This document shows positions 20,746-31,394 of a stretch of 64,000 nucleotides of DNA, piece after piece. The position numbers were made by a program, and so were the translations under genes. Each line of letters opens with the position of its first letter. Position 1 is the stretch's first letter. A model generated the notes under the pieces. It did not search any database. It was not told the DNA's origin and saw only the letters and a program-made list of their open reading frames with translations. The DNA is from Apricaphanius iberus (lineage: Eukaryota; Chordata; Actinopteri; Cyprinodontiformes; Aphaniidae). The DNA is taken from contig JAPXFQ010000774.1 in NCBI GenBank assembly GCA_028564705.1, positions 62,001 through 126,000 of the forward strand, written 5' to 3'.

Positions 20746-22240
20746 ACTGGGATAGGGCCGAGTAAAATGCAGCTAACAGCGGTCCTCTTGTTTACAATGC
20801 GAATGTGGACTTAACTCGGACTTAACTGAACTCAAAATTACCTCACCAGATGATTTGAGAGTAGAAAGAGCGGCTTTAACTCCGCTCCCGCTGCTTCATC
20901 TATATTAGCCGTAGTCGAGCTTTAGCTTAGTTTCAGCTACGAACTAGTGTCAGCTAATGTGTGTGCTCTGATCCCAGGGGATGTGATACAGGCAGTTAAA
21001 ATGTTCCCAGGTGTTGTTGTGAGTTGTATGAAAACTGGTGAGAGTTACTTGTTAGTGAATATGCAATGTGTGGTTCTTTGTGATGAAACAGTTGTCTGCT
21101 AACTGTTGCTACGGTGTCCCGAGTGGGATGCACAGTATGTAAATATGGCGGGAGGGGATCATGATCGGATTGGATTTCGATGTGCAAGGTCATAACATAA
21201 GCCGGTTTCAGCCAGAAGTACGCGATTAAGACTTTTATCTTGTTTTTAAACAATGATCACTTAAGACCCAGAAACATCTCGAGTAGAGAAAACATTTGAT
21301 ATAATAAGACCAAATTGGGTCGGGTCAATACTGCTTAATATGGTGTTATTTCCATTACCATCGGTGGAGGGTGAGGACATAGACGGGCTCATCTCAACAA
21401 CACATCCAGCAAAAAGCAGTAATCATGAAAACTCAGATCCTCTCAAAAAATAAAAGGCTTTTGATTCACCTCACATCTCAGACATCCATTAGTTCATGCC
21501 TCCAGCTGTGTTCCTCACACCAGTACTGCTCTAACCAGCGATCATCCAGTCTGTCTAGAGTCCGACTCTGTAGTCTTTCAGCCTGATCTAGCCGTCTCCC
21601 GCTCTGGATGCTGCGGTTTATCAGTCCTGCCGACTTTGCTGCTCTGCTGTTACCCGACCGGTCGCCAGCTCCAACTCGCGTGTAGAAAGAAATAAAAGCT
21701 CCGGCCAGAATTCGCATTCCTCTCGGCCACCTGACAGAACCACTCCCCACAGCTGGTGAAGCTTCAGCCGCTATAAAGCCTCCCCTCCAAAGCAGAAACT
21801 TCTTGAACGGTCTGTTACTGTAATCAACACCACAGTAAGCCGTTTTTGTCCAATAATTGCAGATTAACATCCAAAACCGAATAAAAACTGCAGAGGCAAC
21901 TGAAAGATGAGTTCAAAAACACCAAATGACTGAAGTCTTTACGTCAGTCCCAGGCTTTGAAGAGCTTACCCCCAAGCAGAGGGGGACAGCAGAATATGGA
22001 GCAAGCTATTAGCTATCGTTAGCCACTGTAAACATGTTTATTTTTGCTCTAAAGTTGGCCTTTTTAACATGGGAGTCAATGGGAAGTTGCTCCCTTGCTT
22101 GACACCAACTTTACTGCACTCAGGTGATCTTTTTTTATTTTCCATTAGTTCACAAATTATTAAATGATTTAACTTCCATAAAAAAAATAATGAATATTTG
22201 TTTTTATGTAGCATGTTTATGTATATTTTATCTATTGTAG
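20746..22240. other. Intron sequence, unassigned
   Basis: There is no recognisable domain. A minus-strand open frame at 21478-21870 (130 codons) has no known motif and lies in G+C-richer DNA with several CpGs. I read it as chance or as part of an unnamed non-coding transposon. Sequence downstream of the LINE does not resume the gypsy integrase or LTR. The last 100 bases lead into the LAR exon acceptor TCTATTGTAG. Confidence 0.45.
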
Positions 22241-22322
22241 GTGGTACTACATAGTTGTTGTCCCTGAGACCCTAATTTCTTTGAAGAGATGGGGAAATCC
22301 TGGAGACATCGACATATATGAG
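22241..22322 (+). CDS. ptprf: LAR-family RPTP exon: membrane-proximal strand
   Basis: The acceptor is TCTATTGTAG and the donor GAG|GTAAGC. The first base completes the Arg codon begun in exon 8249-8502. The exon then encodes 27 residues, WYYIVVVPETLISLKRWGN then PGDIDIYE, ending in phase 0. The WYYIVVVP word matches the W-(F/Y)-YIVVVP strand found in LAR, PTPRS and PTPRD after the last FNIII domain. The acidic end precedes the linker that in mammalian family members carries the furin site. Confidence 0.88.
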
Positions 22323-23104
22323 GTAAGCATATGTGTCCTTGTGTCTTGTTTTTTTAACATGAATAATAAAATTTTTCTAATTGTGTGTACCCATTACCTG
22401 AGATCATAACTCGATTTTGTTATGGTGACTGAGTCCGAGTCACAAAGATATCAAACTTGATCTAAACTAGAACAATGAAAACATGTGAATAACTTTTATC
22501 TCTTGTTGAAAAGAGGTAAAGAAGCAAGTGGGTAATATAGAGACTACAGCTGTGACAGACGGTGTGTATTTTCCTACTGTTTAGACCAGAAAAGAGAATA
22601 CCAGAAAACACAACCAGCATTTATGAGATAATCCTGCAGCTGCTTTAATATTTTGGCTGACCTCTTGGTAGGCTTCCTGACCAATTTTAGTCTCATCTTT
22701 TCATCAGGTTTGGAGAAATGATCAGTTTTTCTAATGTCCCTGTTGTCCCATTTTTATCAAGTTACTGATCAGCCTTTTGATTATATTTATTATTCCTAAA
22801 GTATAGATTAGAAAATAAATTATGAATCTAAACAGTTAACATAACATAAGGTTTCTTTTTGGCACAGTCCAGTTTTATCTGGCATATGGGGATGTAACTA
22901 CGTATTGTGCTACTTGACAAAGGTTTGCCAAAATAATCTTTACCCCATGTGGTAATATCACTTATAGATGATTGATGATTTGTGATTCAGTGTCACTTAA
23001 GGGATCAGCGATCATCACTTTTGTTCAGCTTAGGCTTGCGCCCATGTCCTTCACACACTGAATTTCCTTCAGATTCCATGAATCTTTAAATTATGTTATC
23101 AAAT
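22323..23104. other. Intron sequence, nothing recognised
   Basis: A+T-rich intron following the exon donor. No ORF, repeat unit or terminal repeat noticed. Confidence 0.5.
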
Positions 23105-23222
23105 ACAAAAAAACTTTTCAGACTACAAAGTGCTTTACACATTAAAATGACCCCATAACCCCCCCAATACCAGAAATAAAACCATCATCGCAACTACACC
23201 CCCTCCCAATCCAGCCCATCTG

Positions 23223-23262
<40 letters not shown>

Positions 23263-24165
23263 AGACACACACACACACTTAAAAGCAACAGTAAACAAAA
23301 GCAAAAATGCAGCAGCAGATCAGCAGCATCAGCCAAGCCACCGACCCAGGCCACCCAGAGGAGGGAGGGCTGTAGCCGCGTCTCCATCCAAGTACCTGGA
23401 GAACACCCAGGCAGCTACAGCCGACCACCACTCCCGAGGCAGAGGGCTCCCACAGACTGATAATGTTTTAAATGATCAAGTTTAAAACAATGATAGGATA
23501 TGATTAAAATAAAAATATAAAGCAGAATAACAATAAATATTAAATAGTAGTCAGTAAAAAGCTAAACTAAAAATTCAGACAGGTAAAACATGCAGAGCGA
23601 TTAAACAGATATTAATAAATAATAATCAGTTAAAAGCTCGGTTAAAAAGGTCAGTCTTGAGCCTGCACTTAAAAACATGAACGTTCTCTTAGCCTGTTCC
23701 AGAGGTGAGGGCCATAATACTGGAAAGACGCCTCACCATGAATGTGTGTCCTGACTTTGGGAGTGACAAGTAGACAGCTGCCAGAGGAACGCAGAGACCG
23801 CGAGGGTTCATATGGTAAAAGCATTTCAGAAATGGCCCAAGACCATTAAGATACTTAAAAAAAATTAAAAGAACCTTAAAATCGGTCTTAAAATATATGG
23901 GGAGCCAATGCAGTGATTCTAAGACCTGTTTAATGTGCTCCCACCTCCTAATCTTCGTCAGGACACGTGCAGCTGAATTTTGTAAAAGCTGTAAACTTGA
24001 TGTAGTCTTTTTGGGAAGACCAGAAAGCAGGACATTACAGTAATCAATTCTACTGGTGATAAAAGTATGCATTAGCGTGTCCATATTGGCCCGAGAGAAA
24101 ATGGGGCACACTCTGGCAATGTTCTTTAGGTGATGAAAATCTATTTTTGTAATGTTTTGTGAGTT
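23105..24165 (-). mobile_element. CR1/L2-like LINE, C-terminal RT and 3' UTR
   Basis: The minus-strand frame (to 23689) reads TKIDFHHLKNIARVCPIFSR, FITSRIDYCNVLLSGLPKKT, LQLLQNSAARVLTKIRRWEH and SLHWLPIYFKTDFKVLL, the standard C-terminal RT/thumb block of fish L2/CR1-like LINEs. The 3' UTR covers 23688-23105 and includes a CA/TG microsatellite. A second 3' tail of the same family is at 60775-61045 (shared words AAAATGACCCCA and CAACTACA-CCCCTCCCAA). Confidence 0.75.
23224..23276. repeat. (CA)n microsatellite in the LINE 3' UTR
   Basis: A long CA run with one short interruption (CCAGA near 23261). The related LINE tail at 60935-60954 has a CA run at the same place, so the array seems to be a feature of the family. 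Confidence 0.9.
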
Positions 24166-24392
24166 GCTGGATTTGCCGCTGCCGCCGCCAGAGTTGCTGG
24201 ATTTGCCGGACATCATTGTTGCGGCAATCCTCTGGCCATCACAACAGCAGCTCTTCGGCACCCGCCGTCTCCTCCTAGGCCGCCGGAGTCTCCTGTGATG
24301 TCCAGGAAGGACCCGACGCCGGCCATGGAGCGCCCTCTCTCAGGTCCGCCGGCCACGGAGCGACCAGTTTCACTAGCCAGGTCCCTTCGTTC

Positions 24393-25196
24393 ATGTCAGT
24401 TGGAACAGAACAGGTGCCTCTCTCTCCGCTGACCACCAGCCAAGCTTCTCCGCTGCTGCCTCGTCCGCAAGAGAGGACCGCGGGGCCGTCCGCCCGCCTC
24501 CCGTCCTGCCAGGGGACGTCCGTCAAGCTTCCCGCTAGACCTCCAGGTCCTCAGGAGAGGAACACCGGGCCGTTCGCCCGTCCCATCAAGGGACGACCGT
24601 CCAGCTTCCCACTGGACCTCCAGGTCCCCAAGAGAGGACCGCTGTGCCGTCCGCCCGTCTCCCGTCCCGTCAGGGGACGTTTTTCCAGCCTCCCGCTGGA
24701 CCTCCAGGTCCCCAGGAAAGGACCGCCGGGCCATCCGCCCGTCTCACGTCTCTCCAAGGGACGTCCGCTAGTCTTTCGTCCAGCCAGAGGACACCATTTG
24801 GGCCGTCCACCCGTCTCCTGTCCCACCAGGGGACGTCCGCCAGTACTTCGTCCAGCCAGAGGGCACCATTCGGGTCGCCCATCTGACATCTGTCCCGCCA
24901 GGGGCCGCCCACCCATCTCCCGTCCAGCCAGAGGGCGCCATTCGGGCCACCGGCTCGACACCCGTCCTGCCAGGGGACCCCATCCGGGTCGCCCACCTGA
25001 CACTCGTCCCGCCAGGGGCCGCCGCCCGACACGCATCCTGCCAGGGTACTCCATCCGGGTCGCCCACCTGACACTCGTCCCACCAGGAATCGCCCGCCCG
25101 ATACCCGTCCTGCCAGGGGACCCCATCCGGGTCGCCCACCTGACAGTCATCCCGCCAGGGGCTGTCAATACAGACACTCGGGCCCTCCTACCGTAG
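24393..25196 (+). repeat. GC-rich tandem repeat, open in several frames
   Basis: A 267-codon plus-strand frame is rich in Pro, Arg and Gly (for example RPARGHHSGRPSDICPARGR), and minus-strand frames of 218, 137 and 123 codons overlap it. The DNA repeats in units of about 71-72 bases near the right end: CCATCCGGGTCGCCCACCTG occurs at 24980, 25051 and 25123. Because one spacing is 71, the same DNA word is read as HPGRPPDTRPARG first and as SIRVAHLTLVPPG later. I interpret the open frames as a by-product of stop-poor GC-rich repeats, not a gene. Confidence 0.7.
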
Positions 25197-25287
25197 CCCC
25201 CCTCCACCTACCCTGGAAGGGTGCTTCTCTTTTTGGTTTTTCTCCCCTTTCCATGGCGTCTGGAATCCGCCTTTAAAGGGGGGGTCC

Positions 25288-25576
25288 TGTCATGCTGCCC
25301 TAATCAACCACACCCATCATCATCTGCACCTGTGTCGTCCTGTCGGAACCTCCTCACCTCCTATTGTTTGCACCGGTGTTCCCTGAGTGTCTTCACCTGT
25401 TCCTCCTTGTCTCCCCTTATTTAAGATCCAGCGAGCACTTCAGTCCTCTCTGGATCATTGTCGTACCTCTTTGTGTATCGTCTCGCCTTATGTTGCTGCA
25501 CAATAATAAAATACCATCTCACTCTGCTTCTGTGCCTGGGTCCTTCGTCCTCATTGCAGCGCATAACAACGTGACA
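25288..25576 (+). mobile_element. 3' LTR of the gypsy element
   Basis: The LTR runs from TGTCATGC to AACGTGACA, with the usual TG...CA ends extended to a TGTCA/TGACA inverted repeat. It follows a polypurine tract. It contains a TATA-like TTATTTAAG (25417-25425) and an AATAAAA signal (25504), the usual promoter and polyadenylation signals of an LTR. It is 289 bases long. Confidence 0.75.
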
Positions 25577-25755
25577 CAATATTTACAGATGACAGTTTGG
25601 AAACGCAGATGGTCCGCTATAGGCACATATGTAAATAATAGCCTACATATAAATTTAGGCTGAATCTTTGACACTTAAGGCCGAGCCTGTGAAATTTTAT
25701 TTATGCTTTATTTTTCAAGGGTGCAACTGAACCACAGCGTTACAGGATCATTATC

Positions 25756-25830
25756 TATCCATCCATCCATCCATCCATCTTCTATACCGCTTAGCTTCAA
25801 AGGGTCGCGGTAGAGGACTGGTGCCTATCA
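25756..25830 (+). repeat. (ATCC)n plus short SINE-like fragment
   Basis: Six ATCC units are followed by TCTATACCGCTTAGC and GGGTCGCGGTAGA. This is the end of a widespread fish short element that typically ends in a tetranucleotide run. A copy in the opposite direction is at 56900-57032. Confidence 0.6.
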
Positions 25831-26749
25831 TCATCATGAAAGCTCTAAATATTTAAAAAATGGTTTATAATACATCTAAACCAAAATGTAGCAGTTTATC
25901 TAGGGTGACATCAGGTAAATTAGGACACTGTCAAGGCAGTTTGGAGTTGACAGGCAGTCTTTGATTGAGCGACTGAAGGATAGGGTTAAAGTTCAGGCTC
26001 ATCAGGGACGTACCACATTCCTCAGTTCAGAAGTAGAGAAAGATATTTCAGTGTCTTCAGGTAGGTCTAACGATAGAATGTTGTATTATTAGACATATCT
26101 AAAAGTTGACCCTGATCAATGCATGTATCACTTTCAAAAGAATATATCTTCATTTGCCACAATGAAATACATAGCAAATTCAAGTTATCAAAATGATAAA
26201 TCCTTTTAAAGCCTTCCTCTTATACTGTATTTTTAGTTAATTATTTTGGAAGCCAAATTACAAATCAACACACCTGATCAGATGGAGCCAGGACAGTGGA
26301 CTGTTCTGACTAAATTTCCAAACAGGGAATCCCCCTTTTATGACAACACCACAACACAGAATCACAGTTGAATACATCCAGTATTTCAGTATTTTTTCAC
26401 AGTTTAGACTCAGTGACCCGACCCTCAATATTTCTTGTATCCTCCCTAAGGAGTGTTTCTCCCTAATCTCTTCTAGTCTCGGCCCAGGATAAGGGAGGGA
26501 TCCTGTACTGGTACAATACTTCTCTGCAAAAACAAGTTGTCCTTCACTGTGAAACCAGCTTGATCGTTTTTTTGAAACAATTAGGCAGGTTATATGAAAC
26601 TACATATAAAAATGTTTACCCAAATATAAAGCAGGTTATACAAAAATGCATATAAAAGTGTTCACAAAGATATGGTATTCCTCACTACACAGTAAGTACT
26701 GCATCATCGGGCAAGTAGTAGCTACTATGTAGCACGTAGTACATACTAA
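25831..26749. other. Intron sequence, nothing recognised
   Basis: I see no gene or repeat that I can support. The sequence is mostly A+T-rich. Confidence 0.45.
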
Positions 26750-27110
26750 GGATTCAGATGCAGGGAATGAGTAACTGGGTCAGGGAGCAGTATGGCAGGG
26801 AGGAAACAGGAAGTAATAATTAGGAGAAGAAAATCATTCTAAATAAGAAACTACTAACTATTTAAAGATAAGTCATCTAAGAAGAACTTATAAGACTGAT
26901 AAACTAAGGAAACATAAATAAAATTCAAAACACAAAAACAATGAAACAAAAGGTGAAAACATCTAAGGAGAGGAAGGGGAAGATACAGAAACAAGCAAGT
27001 GCCATAATCATAACAGAATGCCAAGAAATAAACTAAAATTACAATTTAAACTAAATAAGGAAAATAACTAACTAAAACTCAAACACAACTTCCTAACATT
27101 GTAACAAGTG
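26750..27110. repeat. A-rich interspersed repeat, copy 1
   Basis: This aligns by eye with 34930-35575 in the same orientation. Shared blocks include AAACAAAAGGTGAAAACATC followed by TAAGG, CAAAACACAAAAACA, and AACTAAGGAAAC-like words. No ORF. It is likely the tail of a retro- or DNA element of unknown class. Confidence 0.55.
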
Positions 27111-27259
27111 ATGCTGCCATGTGGTTAGACTGTTGGAGGACAGACTGACCACTTTTCTTTGCTCTACTTCTCTCTTTTACTACTCTCCAGTTGTATTATT
27201 TGCTGTTATTTTAGCTGTTAACCTTGATTTTTAACAGTGCTCATTGTTTATCAGTGACG

Positions 27260-27595
27260 ATCATGGCAGATGGCAGCTTGTACTAAGCCAGGTGATGGTC
27301 CTGCTTCAGCCTGAGGTTTTTTTCCTGTTAAAGGAGAGTTTTTCCTCTCCCCTAAATGTTTGCCCAGTATGAGGGATTGCTGTTGTTGGAGTCTGCATGT
27401 ATGACGCAAAACCTCATATAAATGAGTTGACCCAATCTGCTGGGATTCCCTAAATAGAAACCTTTTTACTCACTTACATTGAGTGTATGATTGTATTCAA
27501 ATGACTTTTCTTGTAAAGTGCCTTGAGATGACATGTGTTGTGAATTGCCGCTATATAAATAAACTGAAATGAATTAAACTGAAATATACAGCCAT
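27260..27595 (+). mobile_element. L2-like LINE 3' UTR tail
   Basis: It carries the same words as the 3' UTRs of the L2-like copies: TCCTGTTAAAGGAGAGTTTT, GAGGGATTGCTG, CTTGTAAAGTGCCTTGAGAT, and a terminal CTATATAAATAAACTGAAAT. Only the last 330 bases are present, which is typical of 5' truncation during target-primed reverse transcription. Confidence 0.75.
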
Positions 27596-27841
27596 AACAT
27601 TTTGTCAATGAATCCCATCAAGGCTGCAAACTAAACTACTAAACTGAACTGTCAAAATGAATGTGAATAGAAAAAATAATCAAAACCAGAGTCACTTCAA
27701 AGCACCATTTTACCCCCATCTATCATGTATCATATTGTGGAAGGAGGGAAATGGGTGAGTGTGTTTGTGTGTTAATTGTGTTGAGTAATCATGTCACTAC
27801 ATTACATTACAAATTCAATGTTTTTTTTTTCCTACTGGTAG

Positions 27842-28045
27842 ATACTAGAGGCTGGTACTAAAAGCACAGTGCAGGTGCAGAGTCAGGATTTTCTACAGCC
27901 CTTTATTGCTGCTAAGATGGATGTTCTGCCAGAGACCTTCACATTAGCGGATGGAAAGAACTACAATGGCTACTACAACAGGCCTCTTCCTATGCTGCAG
28001 CAGTTCCGCTGCTTTGTTTTGGCAGACTTAAAAGATCATGGATCT
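27842..28045 (+). CDS. ptprf: LAR-family RPTP exon: linker lacking a furin site, and LPETF block
   Basis: Acceptor CCTACTGGTAG, donor TCT|GTAAGT; 68 codons, phase 0 on both sides. It reads ILEAGTKSTVQVQSQDFLQP, FIAAKMDVLPETFTLADGKN, YNGYYNRPLPMLQQFRCFVL, ADLKDHGS. The second half (LPETFTL, KNY-G-YNRPL, CFVLA-LK) is strongly LAR-like. In mammalian LAR-family proteins the first half contains a run of five Arg followed by QAERLKP, where the precursor is cut by furin. Here no basic run exists; STVQVQSQDF lies in its place and the segment is about four residues shorter. The extracellular and membrane subunits may therefore not be formed by the usual cleavage. Confidence 0.9.
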
Positions 28046-28599
28046 GTAAGTATTACTTGTGTACTTGGCTTGTTATATTCAAGACATGTTTGAGAGAATT
28101 TACAGAAGTTGAGGATCTATTTATTTTTATATTAGACTGTTTTATATTTATATTTAATCTGTTTAATCTATTTATAGTTAATCTGAAAAGATTCCATTAT
28201 TAAAAAGTAGGAAATTCATTTGAGGTCCAAAAAAAAGCAACAATATATTTCTTGGTGAGATATGAATAAATTATTTGAGGTCATCCTTTTGAAATTAAAG
28301 GCTCTCATTCTCTTTGGATAAGGCAGAGCAAGAGAATACATGTATCATCCTAAAATAAACTAAAAAGATCTTGTTTTTTATATTTTTACTGATTTGAAAT
28401 TTTCTGCAACTATCAGATTCTGTGACCCTAGGGGGCACTGTTTTATCTGACTCCTGAGTAAATGTAGTGCCCCTCAAGTCCACAAGCTCTGTGTGTGCAG
28501 AGATCCATTGTAATATAAAGAGCTTTTAAGTCTAAAAATGACTGAAGGTCAGTGGCTCAGAGGTCACCCTTGTGTCAGCTCACAGCTCCTATCATAATA

Positions 28600-28836
28600 T
28601 GTAGGCCTGATCATGTGGTTTCAGACTTGATCAGAATCGGACGTTACTATTTGTTAAATGTTAAAATAAGGTGAAGAAAAAAATTGAACATCCTGATATC
28701 ATTTCTTTACTCTTCTTTATTCTTTTTTATGTATTACCTATAGAAGTATCGCATCGAGACTCGGTATCGGCAGATACTCATAATCAAATGACTTGGACTC
28801 GAGTGCAAAAAAGCCTGATGTGGACATCCCTAATAA
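28600..28836. mobile_element. hAT-like MITE remnant (TATCGG type)
   Basis: The right part reads ACTCGGTATCGGCAGATACT and ends GGACATCCCTA. This resembles the end of fish hAT MITEs that begin TAGGGATG; the better-preserved relative is at 38097-38455. The left boundary and target duplication are not clear. Confidence 0.45.
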
Positions 28837-30995
28837 TATTTGACCCTTCCTTAGCCTTTTCAAAACTATGTTTACCTCATATCAGATTTTAATACTAGCA
28901 TTAATGATTACTATAAACTTTTTTTGCATTTAAAAACAAAAAGAATAGGATCTAAAACAAAAAAGGTTACCTTATATGAACCAAAATGACCTATTCATGA
29001 TTTTTTTTTAAAACTCATTAACAAATGTATGTTCTTTGCCTTAACTGTGTTTAGTCTTAGTCACCAGCCCTTCTTGTTTGTATATATGTTTTCCTTTGTA
29101 ACCATTTTTATACTTAAGTAAAATTGTCGTAAATCAATAACAATAAAATCATGTGCAGCAAAACATGATTCTAATGTTGGGAAAAATTTTGTTTAAAAAC
29201 AGAAAATTTAAGATAATTTTAATTGAATGTCATTTAATTGTAAAACTGTGGTTTTAGAACAACAGACCTGTGTCAGATATGACTAATATTTAGTATTGTT
29301 CAGGGAGTTTAATAGCCCTTTCAGGCGAGGAGTTCTTATTAAGCTTGTGCATGTTAAGAGGTTTATGAAGATTGCATATGAAGCTTGCCCCCTAGATTTA
29401 TAGAATCTGATAGTCATGGAGAAGGTCTGATCAAATTCGAATCAATTTCCAATTTCCAATTTTGATTTGAGACTATGATTTAAAATATTAAAACAATATC
29501 TTTTTGTCTCTGTATCCAATTTAAAAACACAAAACAAACCCCATATTCATTCTTTGATTTTCTTTAGTCAATCGAAAATGGAAAGGACAAACATACATGG
29601 ATTCAGAAGGATTTGAGGGTTGTCAAGCCAATCTATATGTAATAAGTGCTGTTTCCAAGTGTTGAGTTGTCTGGTCGTGTTGTTTGACGATTCCTTGATC
29701 AGTTTTAAAGTGGTCCAAATGGTTTACTATGATACAGTTCAGGTTAAGGTTAGCCCGGGCACTAGCTTGCTTTTTGTTTAGGGCAGCAAAAACGTTGTAG
29801 TTTTACATAGTTATTTTAAGGTGATTGTTTAACTTGTGCCTAGGTCTGCACAGGTTAGTTGTTTTAAGGTAACTCTTACTATAGGGATTTATAAAAATTC
29901 TAACAGAGTTTCTTTTGAATGCTGCATACTCTCCCATTTTCCAAATTAGAAGGGATATCAGCATTTTGGTGCAATTGTCCTAGTTTACAATGGATTTAAA
30001 AATGTTATGCTGCCATGTGCAGCATTTATTTTTGTCCTGTGTCCTTGGGTTGGCTTTATCTATATGGCACAGGGCATATTCGCCACTGTCATTGAAAAAG
30101 TCTATGCAAAGGAACTTTATTTGGCCATCTCCTTACAAGAAATATTATTTACAACTGCAGTCAGTTATTGCGGACAACATTTAGGCAGAACATTGGCACA
30201 ACACTCTAGTGCTAAACCTCTTTCTAATCACATATCCCAGAATGGAAGGCACTGTGAACCAACACTAAGGACCAAAACATCCCCATACTGCCATTAGGTA
30301 AGGGAAGATGCACAGTGGCCCTCAACACATCCACCTCTTGCAGGAAAGTGGCTGATACTCTTGCTACAAGACACTGAAGAGGAACCCTACAAGTAATTAC
30401 AAAGAAAAGCAAGCAGATTGCCAACAAAAACTGAAAAAGATGGATAAGCTAAGTTAGCTACCACAGATTTTGCTCTGATGAGGCCATTTTATATTTAGTT
30501 TTAATATATCATATATATTCTTCGAAGAATACACAAGAAAGGAGCACCTTTGAGGCCAATTAACATCTGTATCAACTTATTATCCTGCAACATTTCTTAA
30601 CACCAAGGCCCCATTCGGCTTCAAATCAGATACAGGACTCTATTGATTTTGCCAGTCATGTCAGTCAACTAAAACTGGAAACACGGAAATATACTAGCGT
30701 GAGAAAAAACATCCACAAAGACAAGCAGATAAAAGTTAGGACCAATTATATTCTGGACCATATTTGCACTCTATTGGCTCTTTAGACAGCATGATAGATT
30801 TACAATGGCAAACCCAGTTTTGCATATTTTTGCAGACTTCTACATCAGTGAAGTAGAAAGCAGAGTGCTGAACTTGAGCCAAAGCTAAGACCAACATCTA
30901 GACGCTGCCATCTGCTGTTTAATTAAATGTATTACACGCTATGTCACATACTACAGCCTTTGTAAATAAAATGCTTATGCGCATACACAAACACG
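28837..30995. other. Intron sequence, unassigned
   Basis: About 2.1 kb with no recognisable domain, RNA or terminal repeat. Short open frames around 29990-30300 (plus) have no known motif. A+T-rich throughout. Confidence 0.45.

Positions 30996-31394
<399 letters not shown>

Larger units (their letters stand above)
24175..25576 (+). mobile_element. Gypsy-type LTR retrotransposon, 3' part with tandem array and LTR
   Basis: The order on the plus strand is a G+C-rich tandem array (about 24290-25190), a polypurine tract AAAGGGGGGG ending at 25284, and a 3' LTR from 25288 to 25576. The region left of the array contains two copies of GAGTTGCTGGATTTGCCG about 30 bases apart. No gag, RT or integrase was found to the left, so only the 3' end survives. 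It abuts a minus-strand LINE. Confidence 0.65.

Noticed and set aside
21478..21870. 130-codon minus-strand ORF as a gene
   Set aside because: No domain, no splice or promoter context, and it lies inside an intron of another gene in DNA that looks transposon-derived.
24393..25196. 267-codon Pro/Arg-rich ORF as a real gene
   Set aside because: Several overlapping frames on both strands are open at once, the DNA is tandemly repeated with 71/72-base spacing, and it sits inside a gypsy 3' end. The openness follows from GC-rich, stop-poor repeats.
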